Shown one piece after another: positions 7,162 to 15,112 of a stretch of DNA of 25,740 bases. A program made the position numbers and the translations under genes. Origin of the DNA: a virus. The stretch covers positions 1 through 25,740 of the IMG/VR virus record IMGVR_UViG_3300020436_000084; one strand, written 5' to 3'. The notes below the pieces were generated by a model that saw only the letters and a list, made by a program, of their open reading frames with translations, was not told the origin of the DNA and searched no databases. The first letter of the stretch is position 1; each line of letters begins with the position of its first letter.

Positions 7162-7688
7162 AGTACGAAATCATCGACAATGCGTATTCGGCTCAAGATA
7201 GAGAGAATATGTTTACTTTCGTTCGAAAGAGTAAGTATGTCCTTGGATGGGCAGACCAACACTGGGACGATGTGAATGGTCAACGCAGAATTTTGTACAG
7301 CCACTACTCTCTAGAAGACATTGAGAACATGGGCGTGTTTCGATTGCACAACAATCCCAGAATAGACGAGCTCATAAACGGCAGAACTCCAGTAAAACAA
7401 GTCATCAACTTGGCAGAACCTTCAAACACGTTCCTGCCTCATACTCATGTCAATGAAGAGGTCTTCATATATTACTGTAATCACAGATGGAATCCCGAGT
7501 GGGCAGGAGAAACGATTATATATTCTGAGCATGATTACGAAGCAGAACATGCAATTACGTTTAGACCCGGCAGAGTGTTGTGGTTGAAACGTGGGGTCAT
7601 GCACAGCTTACGCCCACCTAGTCAAGCAGCCCCTGAATACAGATTTACCTTTGCCGCGTTTTTTGCTTGTGAGCAAGAAACCGGTTAG
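7158..7688 (+). CDS. 2OG-Fe(II) oxygenase-like protein with HxN instead of HxD
   Basis: This 176-aa protein is the last gene of the replication operon. Its TTG start at 7158 overlaps the polymerase TGA; the next ATG (7209) would cut 17 residues. The double-stranded beta-helix signature is visible: LPHTHVNEEVFIYYCNHRW (H95, H97, N99), then NPEWAGETIIYSE, then KRGVMHSLRPP (His149) and Arg162 in YRFTFAAFF, the usual 2-oxoglutarate-binding position. Relatives carry the metal triad HxD...H; here the acid position appears to be Asn99, so activity or metal binding may be altered. Other oxygenases of this shape hydroxylate protein side chains or nucleobases. The location next to DNA polymerase could suggest nucleic-acid chemistry, but the substrate is unknown. 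Confidence 0.75.
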   Translation: MKYEIIDNAYSAQDRENMFTFVRKSKYVLGWADQHWDDVNGQRRILYSHYSLEDIENMGVFRLHNNPRIDELINGRTPVKQVINLAEPSNTFLPHTHVNEEVFIYYCNHRWNPEWAGETIIYSEHDYEAEHAITFRPGRVLWLKRGVMHSLRPPSQAAPEYRFTFAAFFACEQETG

Positions 7689-7692
7689 AGTT

Positions 7693-7727
7693 GCGGCGGA
7701 ACACTGAGGAGGTAAGCGTTCCGCCGC
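7693..7727. terminator. GC-rich hairpin between convergent operons (possible bidirectional terminator)
   Basis: GCGGCGGAAC at 7693-7702 pairs perfectly with GTTCCGCCGC at 7718-7727, giving a 10-bp stem with a 15-base loop. It begins four bases after the oxygenase stop on the plus strand and lies before the endolysin stop on the minus strand, where transcription from both operons must end. No U-tract follows in either direction, so it is not a canonical intrinsic terminator. The loop carries GAGGAGGT, a perfect Shine-Dalgarno core with no start codon behind it. Confidence 0.5.
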
Positions 7728-7739
7728 GCTCGGCCGAGC
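7728..7739. repeat. Perfect 12-base palindrome GCTCGGCCGAGC
   Basis: This sequence directly abuts the 10-bp hairpin and is fully self-complementary with no spacer. It may extend the terminator structure or be a protein-binding site. Only the symmetry is seen. Confidence 0.5.
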
Positions 7740-7748
7740 ATGTGTTTC

Positions 7749-8138
7749 TCAATAAGACCAGAGCGTGGGGCGGCGTTCGTTGTCTAGATCATCAAGGTGG
7801 ATAAACCTACGGCTGAAGTCTCCAGACTGTTGCACTCCTACGCCAGTGAAGTCTCCAGACTCGAGAGCTAGGTGCAAGAGATCCAGCGCATCCTCGCCGT
7901 ATATCCTGATATCACAAGCGCGACCTGATGCGTGAGCACCTGGACCGTTTGGTTTCCTAGCTTCGATGGGATGTTCGGGACTTCTGTATCCGCTGCTGAT
8001 CGTTAGACTATTGCCATACATGGTGCGGAGTCTTTGCACCTTTGCAACAAAGTTCAGATCCATACCGTCCTCCCCGGTATGCTGACAACGAAACTCTTCT
8101 ATTGAGAAATTTTTAAACTGTGACCAATCTTGTGACAT
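7749..8138 (-). CDS. Endolysin / peptidoglycan peptidase, M15 family
   Basis: This is a 129-aa zinc peptidase of the D-Ala-D-Ala carboxypeptidase type (M15A). It begins MSQDWSQFKNFS, with FRCQHTGEDGMD at 16-27, which matches the N-terminal FxCxCxxC-like region of M15A phage proteins in degraded form. The core is ISSGYRSPEHP (47-57), then GAHASGRACDI (His69, Asp76) and FIHLDD (His114, Asp116), so the zinc ligands and catalytic acid are all present. It has no signal peptide or membrane anchor, so release would need a holin, none of which is seen here. It is the last gene of the leftward late operon, fitting late lysis. The length is normal for a single-domain M15 endolysin. A tail-associated peptidase is less likely given its position and lack of other domains. 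Confidence 0.88.
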   Translation of the reverse strand: MSQDWSQFKNFSIEEFRCQHTGEDGMDLNFVAKVQRLRTMYGNSLTISSGYRSPEHPIEARKPNGPGAHASGRACDIRIYGEDALDLLHLALESGDFTGVGVQQSGDFSRRFIHLDDLDNERRPTLWSY

Positions 8139-8141
8139 ATC

Positions 8142-8342
8142 TTACCCGTAATACAGAGAGCGTGTGTGTTTATAAATATACTTGGGACACCGATCATCGT
8201 AATAAATCTGATGCGTTTTGAAGGACTGATCTTTGCACTTGAACGTGCAATGACGAACAAGAACATTCGCTCTTCCATCCATGTACGCTTGTGTCACGCC
8301 CTGGGTTGAAAGCTGACAGAGCACTGCCGCAACCTCAAGCAC
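8142..8342 (-). CDS. Small cysteine-containing protein of unknown function upstream of the endolysin
   Basis: This 66-aa product has a GTG start at 8342..8340, eight bases inside the end of the 1578-aa gene, with AAAGGA upstream. It ends three bases before the endolysin ATG. It begins MLEVAAVLCQLSTQGV, has Cys at positions 9, 32, 36 and 53, and carries CTFKCKDQ and YDDRCPKYIY segments. The basic, tyrosine-rich tail ends SLYYG. The N-terminus is mildly hydrophobic but too short to be a clear signal peptide or holin segment. Tight coupling on both sides supports a real gene. A lysis-accessory role is possible from position only. No family is recognised with confidence. Confidence 0.65.
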   Translation of the reverse strand: MLEVAAVLCQLSTQGVTQAYMDGRANVLVRHCTFKCKDQSFKTHQIYYDDRCPKYIYKHTRSLYYG

Positions 8343-11300
8343 CTCGCCGTGTCCTTTGTGCGAGTTCGAGGTTCCGAACTATCTCAACCGGATTATCCCC
8401 CAAAAGTCCCGGTGAAACAGGCTCTCTAGCTTGCACAGGAGCTACAGGAGCCGGGGCAATCGATGCTTCAGGCGACGAGAGAGCTAATTCTGGAGCGGGA
8501 TTTTCATCAATCAAAGACCCAAATTGCTGTTGAAACAATTCTTCTGAGGTTTGATCTCTGTATTTAAATGGTTTCGATAGAGGTAAGTCCTCAAACAAAT
8601 CTTGAGCAAGGTCATTGTAAATGCTTATTGAATCACCCAATTCCGTAGAATCTATTTCTCTCCTCAAGTTAAACACTTCCGTCTGAACTTCAGCATCATA
8701 CTCTCTGTCAGGATTTAACCTCAAAGGAAAGAACCGACCTTCTTGTATGGCTTCAAACTCCCCTCGACTAAGAGTAATGTTTTGTGCATCAAGAGCATCT
8801 TTAGCATCATCATAGTCAACACCCAAAATACCAGCGGCTCTGAGCTTTATATATTTATCCTGTTGCAATCTAAACAGTCTTGATTGTGCCTCCAAAACAT
8901 CTTGTTGAAAGTCTTCGATTGAGGCTGCGGGTCTAGACACGCGAAGCGAACGATATGCGTCTCTTCTGATATTGGATTCTGTTCGGTTATACTCAGCCAT
9001 TTCATAGCTAACTTGAAGAGGCACATTCATTTTGTGCGGAGTCAAACCAAACACTAATCGAAAAAACTCTTTCTGTAGTTCAGGAACTGTGCCACCAGTA
9101 AAGGTTTGTCCTTTTGCTGCGGCTGTTAGTCGTCCCGGACCAATACCCTTTGCGTTCACAGACATGAACTCGTTTACTATTGTGGGAGTCAATGCGCCAA
9201 AAATGTGAGGCAATCCAGCCTCCATCTTTTCAGCAAAAGTTAAATCGGGTGCAAAAATACGTCCTTGTCTTGTTTGCCCATTTCTAACGAAAACATCTAA
9301 AACACGTTCAGAAAGGATTGCTTCATCGCCAAATTGTGAAAGATTTCTTATTAAAAAATCTGCAAGAGCACGATTTGTAGAAATGAAATTGCCTTCACCT
9401 AATTGTTCTTTGTTCCGAGCAAAAGTACGCAAAGCCGCCATAGCAGATTCACCAACGAGAGGAGCACCATCATAAGGAAGGTTTGTGCTCAAATTTGTAA
9501 ATTCAACAAGTCCTTCGTTATCATTGAACAAAATAGCCAGATTTGAACCTTTGTAGTAATCAGCCGCAAGTTCTCTCAAAGCTTCTGCTTGTTCTTCATT
9601 GTTTCCAGATGCACCATTGATTGCCCGAACTGTGCTTCTGCCCGTGACCTGAGTAGATCCAATGTATCCTCCAAGCCGACGAACACCGATTGCATTTATC
9701 TCGTTTACAAACTTATCTGCTAATTTATTTGCAAGATCGTCATATTCCCCTGCTCGTATAGCTGCCTCAACAGCTTCATCGGACAAACCTTGAAGATCAA
9801 TATTTTGTTTGGCTATCACTTGCCGAAAGCCGTCCAACAATTCTGGTGTTTTTTTGAACGATAATTCTGCAAAACCTTGATTGAAAATGTTAACGCTGTT
9901 CCGAATGTTTTCCGCAGCGTATGCAACAAAATTACCAGCAATCGGGAACCGTGCGATATCTTGAGCCAGTTCATAGGTTCGACCATAGTTAGGCACGGTG
10001 TCACCAACAATATCCCCCATCATGATATCAAAGTTATTCCTGTAAGGACCAACAGTGGGGCCTTGTTCAATGGCTCGAGATCCGAGTCTCTTGGTCAAAC
10101 CTTGAGCATACATGGCTGGCATCAAAAGATCGTAAACATCAGAAGTTACTGCACCAACTCCCAAAACATCGTTCAAAGGATTACGAAGTGCGGCAGCATA
10201 TTTGCCTCTCTCAGCAACAAGACTAGCGATTCTTGTCAGGTTATCACTGAACCGATAAGCCCTAGTTGCAGCCTTAAAGGGAGAAGCAGCGGCATCTAAA
10301 ACCTGACTGCCTCCCGGTAACTTCGCAATCTGTGCTCCGGTCATATCAGCAAGACGCGCCAAACCACGACGTTTTACATCTGGGTCACGCATTTCTTTTC
10401 TTATGTAACCAAGCATGGACTGTAATTCTTGAAGCACGGGCCCTGAATCTAACACACCGCTTCTACCAAGATATTTCATAAACTCATTAAAATCGTCATC
10501 GGTAAAACTAAGAACTTTATTTGCGGCAAGGAGAACAGAATCTTCAAGACTAGCACCACGAAGAATATTGCCATTTGACGCTAAGAAGAACGGGATACTA
10601 TGAAAGTTCCGAGCTTGTGTTGCTAAACTCAAAACGGTTTTACTAGCTTGAGATAAGCCCTTCATCTGAATCAAGGTATCAATAATGTGTCCTGGTAACG
10701 TGTCTAATCTAGTTGGTTGTGTTATGGCTTGAAAAAACTCAGGCTTCACAAACGTCCCCGCCAAGTCTCCATATGATCCACCAAAGACTGTGTTTGAAGC
10801 GTCAGGAATTTTTATGTAACCAGCATTTTCAACTGCTTGTATGGCTGCTCTATCTTCTGGGTCAACGCCTTTTATAATGTATGGAGTTTCGCCAGCAGTA
10901 ATCTCGGCGTAGTTTTTTGCAAGCACAGGATCATTCAACAACTCTCTGTAAAAACCTATGGTCGCAGTAGCTCTCGACATATCACTTATAGTATCGGTCA
11001 GCCTAAGAGTAAGAGCTTCTTCCGCAGTCAACTCTGGTTTTTGAATTAATTTTTTAGCTTCAGGACTTACATAAGGTAGTGTGCCCGGTGCCCCATAACC
11101 ACGAGCCGTAACCTCACCCATAAGAGCTCTTAAAGTTTCAGAACCATCTAGAATTTTACTTCTGCTTTTCAAAAATTGTTCTGATAATCTATACAACGGA
11201 ACTCTTTTTTTAACGTTCTCTGCAACATCACTACCCTTGTTAAGGTTATCCGCTTGTGCCGCCGCAAGTTTGTTTGGAACAACTTTTGCCGCGCCAGGAT

Positions 11301-13071
11301 TTTCAAACCGTTCTAGTGAAATTTGTTTTGCAACATAATCTTCTGCAAACTCTCTTTTTTGTGCACTGTTTAAAGCAAGAAACTCAGGCTCTCCTAATTT
11401 TTCCATGGCTCTTAAAACTTCATCTGTGGCTCGTGCAAAATCAGGCAAAGCCTTAAATTTACCCATATCGCTACGCGATATTCCTGCGCTGAAAGACCGT
11501 TGCAGATATTGTCCTTCCAGTTTTTCAAAAGCTTGAACTAAATCAAGAGCAGCCGAGTCGTCTATAAGCCCATCCTCTCTTTGTCTTTTGATGTAGTCAA
11601 AAAGCATTGTTGAAAGTTTGTCTCTTTCATTTTTCATTCTTTGAGCAGCTTTTGCGGCAGTCGCGCCGTGCTTGGTTTGTATTTCTGACAGAGGAATTTG
11701 TCCGGTTAAATAGTCTTCAAGATCAATGTACGCGGCTTGATTTGCCCGTCGCCCAATACCCAAAGGTGCCATTTTTCCAACAGTTGTTTCTGTTGCTTGC
11801 CCAAACAAAGCAAGCTGTGTAGCCATGTCTCGGTCTGAGTCTGTAATCACGTTGCCTAAGTCAGCAATGTCTTCAAAAATATCCTCTCGCAAACCTCTGG
11901 CTGTTGTTAGCTTACGTTTTGTAAGACCGCCTAACCGGGTATTGCCAGCCGATTCTATGAGCCGACCAAACCCTCTAGAAATAATCTGCCCTGTTGCAAC
12001 ATCTCCAGCTTTTGCCGTAACTTGCACACCTGTTTTCACGCCCTTCGCTAGGGGTGCCGCTTTCTTTGCTGCTGGAGAAACAATAGTAAGTGCTAAATCC
12101 AAAGCTCCACTGATCAAAGCACCTTCGCCAGCGATGCGAAGTTTATTTCTCAAACGTCTAAGTGCTTCATCTCGACCTGTAAAACCAAAGTCTTCCTTTG
12201 CAAAATCGTAAGCATCCTCTGTCTTCATGAAATTAGGAGCAGAATCAAATGCATCGGAAATAGTTCCTACACCATCAGGAGCCATCGTAAAATCTGCCAC
12301 GGCAACTGAGCCTGACGTTGCAAGTGCTCTGCCTAGATTTCCTTTGAAGCCTTCTCCTGCAAATAGTTTCTGTCCTATCTTTGATCGACCAAGTCTTTCC
12401 GCTGGCATAATCATCGGGAGAATACTGGTTCCAATAGGAACCTTTTTTCGAGTGGTCCCCAGCCCGGTAATTGGACTTGCACCTCTGCTTATGATTTCTT
12501 TCGCACCGACTAAATCATCCACTTGCCGCACAGAAGCTGGACTAACTCCTCGCACAGCAGCTACATCGGCTATAGTGTCTAACATTTTTTGATTTTGAGC
12601 GGCTCTAAATGTGGCGTTTGCATATCTGATACCGCCTATCAAAGAAGTTCCGAACACACCAACTAGGTTTGCAATTTCGCCATACTCTGTTTCTGGCAAC
12701 AAACCAACTGATGACAAAACTTCTTCGTACTCACGACGCATTGTCGGAGCTATTCTTGTTCCAGCGGCAAGATCTACGCCCAAGGCCAACAATTCTGGAA
12801 TGGCTACAATAGTATCGGGGATCGTTTTGATCAGTCCTTTAGCCATGTCCAAAGTGCCACGACGATCTATTCTAGCCGCTTCAGGCGTTGGAAAAAATAC
12901 GGGGGAATAGAAACTGCTACCAACGTATTCTGGGTTGTCTGGAGTGTATGCAGATGGTCCCTCCATTTCTGAATATGGAAGGTCGTTTGGATCGACTACA
13001 GGTTCGTCTGGAACAGATGGGTCAGGATCGCCGAGAACTACCGTTCTGCCATTTATAGTAAATGTTGGCAT
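8335..13071 (-). CDS. Very large virion protein (1578 aa), probable internal/DNA-ejection protein
   Basis: The ATG at 13071..13069 lies three bases after the previous stop, with TGGAG upstream. The N-terminus (MPTFTINGRTVVLGDPDP) is acidic and proline-rich, residues 20-60. Most of the rest is predicted helical and Ala-, Arg-, Leu- and Asp-rich, with a few hydrophobic stretches such as GEGALISGALDLALTIV near residue 320. A segment near residues 800-825, SQASKTVLSLATQARNFHS, resembles one I recall from the giant structural proteins of marine phages. No lytic transglycosylase catalytic motif was spotted. Size, position after the other virion proteins and helical composition resemble internal core proteins such as T7 gp15/gp16, which form the DNA-ejection channel. 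That function is inferred. It is by far the largest gene in the window. Confidence 0.75.
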   Translation of the reverse strand: MPTFTINGRTVVLGDPDPSVPDEPVVDPNDLPYSEMEGPSAYTPDNPEYVGSSFYSPVFFPTPEAARIDRRGTLDMAKGLIKTIPDTIVAIPELLALGVDLAAGTRIAPTMRREYEEVLSSVGLLPETEYGEIANLVGVFGTSLIGGIRYANATFRAAQNQKMLDTIADVAAVRGVSPASVRQVDDLVGAKEIISRGASPITGLGTTRKKVPIGTSILPMIMPAERLGRSKIGQKLFAGEGFKGNLGRALATSGSVAVADFTMAPDGVGTISDAFDSAPNFMKTEDAYDFAKEDFGFTGRDEALRRLRNKLRIAGEGALISGALDLALTIVSPAAKKAAPLAKGVKTGVQVTAKAGDVATGQIISRGFGRLIESAGNTRLGGLTKRKLTTARGLREDIFEDIADLGNVITDSDRDMATQLALFGQATETTVGKMAPLGIGRRANQAAYIDLEDYLTGQIPLSEIQTKHGATAAKAAQRMKNERDKLSTMLFDYIKRQREDGLIDDSAALDLVQAFEKLEGQYLQRSFSAGISRSDMGKFKALPDFARATDEVLRAMEKLGEPEFLALNSAQKREFAEDYVAKQISLERFENPGAAKVVPNKLAAAQADNLNKGSDVAENVKKRVPLYRLSEQFLKSRSKILDGSETLRALMGEVTARGYGAPGTLPYVSPEAKKLIQKPELTAEEALTLRLTDTISDMSRATATIGFYRELLNDPVLAKNYAEITAGETPYIIKGVDPEDRAAIQAVENAGYIKIPDASNTVFGGSYGDLAGTFVKPEFFQAITQPTRLDTLPGHIIDTLIQMKGLSQASKTVLSLATQARNFHSIPFFLASNGNILRGASLEDSVLLAANKVLSFTDDDFNEFMKYLGRSGVLDSGPVLQELQSMLGYIRKEMRDPDVKRRGLARLADMTGAQIAKLPGGSQVLDAAASPFKAATRAYRFSDNLTRIASLVAERGKYAAALRNPLNDVLGVGAVTSDVYDLLMPAMYAQGLTKRLGSRAIEQGPTVGPYRNNFDIMMGDIVGDTVPNYGRTYELAQDIARFPIAGNFVAYAAENIRNSVNIFNQGFAELSFKKTPELLDGFRQVIAKQNIDLQGLSDEAVEAAIRAGEYDDLANKLADKFVNEINAIGVRRLGGYIGSTQVTGRSTVRAINGASGNNEEQAEALRELAADYYKGSNLAILFNDNEGLVEFTNLSTNLPYDGAPLVGESAMAALRTFARNKEQLGEGNFISTNRALADFLIRNLSQFGDEAILSERVLDVFVRNGQTRQGRIFAPDLTFAEKMEAGLPHIFGALTPTIVNEFMSVNAKGIGPGRLTAAAKGQTFTGGTVPELQKEFFRLVFGLTPHKMNVPLQVSYEMAEYNRTESNIRRDAYRSLRVSRPAASIEDFQQDVLEAQSRLFRLQQDKYIKLRAAGILGVDYDDAKDALDAQNITLSRGEFEAIQEGRFFPLRLNPDREYDAEVQTEVFNLRREIDSTELGDSISIYNDLAQDLFEDLPLSKPFKYRDQTSEELFQQQFGSLIDENPAPELALSSPEASIAPAPVAPVQAREPVSPGLLGDNPVEIVRNLELAQRTRRGA

Positions 13072-13074
13072 GAG

Positions 13075-14145
13075 CTACTCCACTTGTGGTGGGGGATTAG
13101 TCAGCCTCTCAGCATCATCCGCTGTAATGAATGTCCGTACGCCGTTGATGTCGAATAGTTCATACACCACTGTTCCTTCCTTTGTGGTCAAAGGTTTGGG
13201 GTTAAGATATTTCGTATCTCGTACTTTTGGTGTTCCTGATGCAGTATTCGGCCCTGGAATACGAATATAACCTCTAGCTTCAGCACCTTTGCTAGCTTGT
13301 GATTCTAATTGTGCGGTGTCGTTTCTATCAAAGTTTTCACTCAAAACAATCTTAGTCATGGCTTTGCCAAATGGCACGGCTGGGTCGAAAAGATCATTTG
13401 TTGTGCCCACAAGATCAGTTATTTTTCCGCTTTTGGTTATAGCCTCTGTGAGTGTAGCTCGTTCGGTTTCGTTTAAGGGTATGTCAACATAGTTGTCGAA
13501 ACTTCCAACGAATTTCCCATCTCGTGTAAAATCATATTTTCCGGTATCAGGATTAGGGACGACACCAACAATACTTAATTCTGGAGCCATTCTATTCATG
13601 GCAGTGACTTTTCTACTTAAACGAGTCTGCTCTAAAGCTTGTTTTTCTTTTCGTTTGTCATCTTGTAGTTTTGCTATGGCGAGTGTATTGGCAAGCTCCT
13701 GTTGTCTACGCTTACCAATTCCTTCAAGTGTAGGAATTAATCCTGCCGCGATGTTCTCTGTTGCTGATGTGCTTTGACCGGCGGCTATTCTTGCACCAAG
13801 TTCTAGCAAATCCATTCCAGATTGTTGTCGTGCTCGAGCAGGATCTGCGATACCAGAGAGACGCTGATAAGCACCGCTGAACCCGGGTACAGCTTGCAGT
13901 CTTGCATCGTCACCTTCACCAACTTGCGTAAAGCCAGCGGGACGAACACCTAAAGCATCAAATAAATAATTACTCATGGGCTGACTTTGAACAAACCCAC
14001 CTGGAGCAAAAGACTGAACCGGCTGCATCGGCATCTGACTACCTTGCGCCGCATCCATTAACTCTTTGGAAGAAGCTAGAATACCAATCGCTTGACGAGC
14101 CCTACCAGGCTTACGAAACATACGTCTGTTGCCACCCTTAATCAC
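13075..14145 (-). CDS. Virion-associated protein of unknown function (356 aa)
   Basis: I chose the GTG at 14145..14143 because AAGGAGG lies five bases before it and the previous gene stops just upstream. The longer frame to 14199 would overlap that gene by 44 bases. The protein begins MIKGGNRRMFRKPGRARQAI, a very basic head. A Met/Gln/Pro-rich linker (MPMQPVQSFAPGGF) follows, then a helical region LLELGARIAAGQ...IGKRRQQEL (about residues 115-190) with a charged coiled-coil-like stretch. The C-terminal half is beta-rich and ends ERLTNPPPQVE. The QSFAPGGF segment is like the glycine-rich motifs found in other proteins of this cluster. It sits between two likely structural genes and is probably a tail or internal virion component. 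No enzymatic motif is seen. Confidence 0.75.
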   Translation of the reverse strand: MIKGGNRRMFRKPGRARQAIGILASSKELMDAAQGSQMPMQPVQSFAPGGFVQSQPMSNYLFDALGVRPAGFTQVGEGDDARLQAVPGFSGAYQRLSGIADPARARQQSGMDLLELGARIAAGQSTSATENIAAGLIPTLEGIGKRRQQELANTLAIAKLQDDKRKEKQALEQTRLSRKVTAMNRMAPELSIVGVVPNPDTGKYDFTRDGKFVGSFDNYVDIPLNETERATLTEAITKSGKITDLVGTTNDLFDPAVPFGKAMTKIVLSENFDRNDTAQLESQASKGAEARGYIRIPGPNTASGTPKVRDTKYLNPKPLTTKEGTVVYELFDINGVRTFITADDAERLTNPPPQVE

Positions 14146-14150
14146 GTTAG

Positions 14151-14157
14151 CCTCCTT
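14151..14157 (-). promoter_or_regulatory. Consensus ribosome binding site that fixes a GTG start
   Basis: AAGGAGG on the minus strand overlaps the stop codon of the 318-aa gene (TAAGGAGG) and is followed after five bases by GTG at 14145. This is the best evidence that the 356-aa protein starts there rather than further upstream. Confidence 0.8.
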
Positions 14158-15112
14158 ATTGATTATACGCGAATGGATTACCAAGTGCACGACCAGCACC
14201 GAGGAGCGCGATGCCCGTTCCTAGCAATGCTGATTTTCTATCTCCGGTTTGCTGTGCTGGGCCCGTTTGGAAAGTCGTCGGAGTAGTAGGTTGACCAGCA
14301 AACAGATCTGCCACGAAGCCCAAACGTTTGTAAGGCTCTTGTATTTTTTCAAGCTCGGTTCTGAGTTGAGCGTCCAGCACTGATTGATCATATGCCATGC
14401 TGTCGCGTCCAAGTTGCTGTAGAGTAGCTACGTCTTGCAGACCCATTTGTTGTCCTTGTTCTGCTAGATTTGCATACATGACACCCGATTGACCGAATTG
14501 TGTACCGGTTGCCCCGAGAAGTTCTGCAATTCCTAGCTGTCGGCGTTTTTCATTTTCAAACGCCTCTTGCGCCATGTTACCCGCTGTTTGAAACCCTTGA
14601 TACTTCAGATTGCCAATCGTTTCCTGACGTTGACGTTCAAAGTCACGAGCGGCCGCTTGCTGTTGAAGCGCGGCACGAGAACCACCAAACGCACCAGATT
14701 GGACAGCCTGTGAACGAGCAAGGTTTTCGGATTCCAACTGTTGTTCGCGGATCCTTTGCAGAGCGGGATCAAGAACAAGTCTCTCGTAAGGATTCATGAA
14801 CTGTTCGATACCACTAGGATCGAACTGTCCTCCTGCCAGTTTTGCCGCTTCTGCTTGTTGTTTAAAGTAATCAGAAGCTAGATCAGTTTGAGTCTCTGCT
14901 TTATCAAGCAATGGCTGGTATGCGCCAATGCCTTCCTTACCTAATTCTTCTGCTTGAATTAAAAGAGGATCACGTTCCGCAATGAAAGTGTCGTAATCGA
15001 CAGTTGCCATGGGCTGATCCATCAATGCCTTGGCAGAAGCGAAGATGTCTTTTTGCATCTCCTCCTGATAAGGCTGTAGCCGGGTCTCTTGAATTGTGGT
15101 TTGCGTAGCCAT
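14156..15112 (-). CDS. Helical, Gln-rich virion protein (318 aa)
   Basis: The start overlaps the previous stop (TAATG), with AAGGGAAGG upstream. The protein is mostly helical and rich in Gln, Ala and Glu. The central motif FMNPYERLVLDPALQRIREQ (about residues 105-124) is one I have seen in structural proteins of many podovirus-like phages. It is followed by SQAVQSGAFGGSRAALQQQ and a long amphipathic region to about residue 255. The C-terminus has a small hydrophobic, glycine-rich segment (LLGTGIALLGAGRALG) that could interact with a membrane. The composition suits an internal or ejection protein that passes into the cell envelope during infection, but this is inference. Neighbours on both sides are likely virion proteins in the same coupled operon. 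Confidence 0.75.
   Translation of the reverse strand: MATQTTIQETRLQPYQEEMQKDIFASAKALMDQPMATVDYDTFIAERDPLLIQAEELGKEGIGAYQPLLDKAETQTDLASDYFKQQAEAAKLAGGQFDPSGIEQFMNPYERLVLDPALQRIREQQLESENLARSQAVQSGAFGGSRAALQQQAAARDFERQRQETIGNLKYQGFQTAGNMAQEAFENEKRRQLGIAELLGATGTQFGQSGVMYANLAEQGQQMGLQDVATLQQLGRDSMAYDQSVLDAQLRTELEKIQEPYKRLGFVADLFAGQPTTPTTFQTGPAQQTGDRKSALLGTGIALLGAGRALGNPFAYNQ

Noticed and set aside
11825-13777. Series of plus-strand open frames in one frame opposite the 1578-aa and 356-aa genes
   Set aside because: They share a single register and reflect the codon bias of the minus-strand genes; their products are low in complexity with no motifs.
14146-14199. Longer N-terminus for the 356-aa protein (18 extra residues)
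   Set aside because: It would overlap the preceding gene by 44 bases, whereas a consensus ribosome site sits five bases before GTG 14145.
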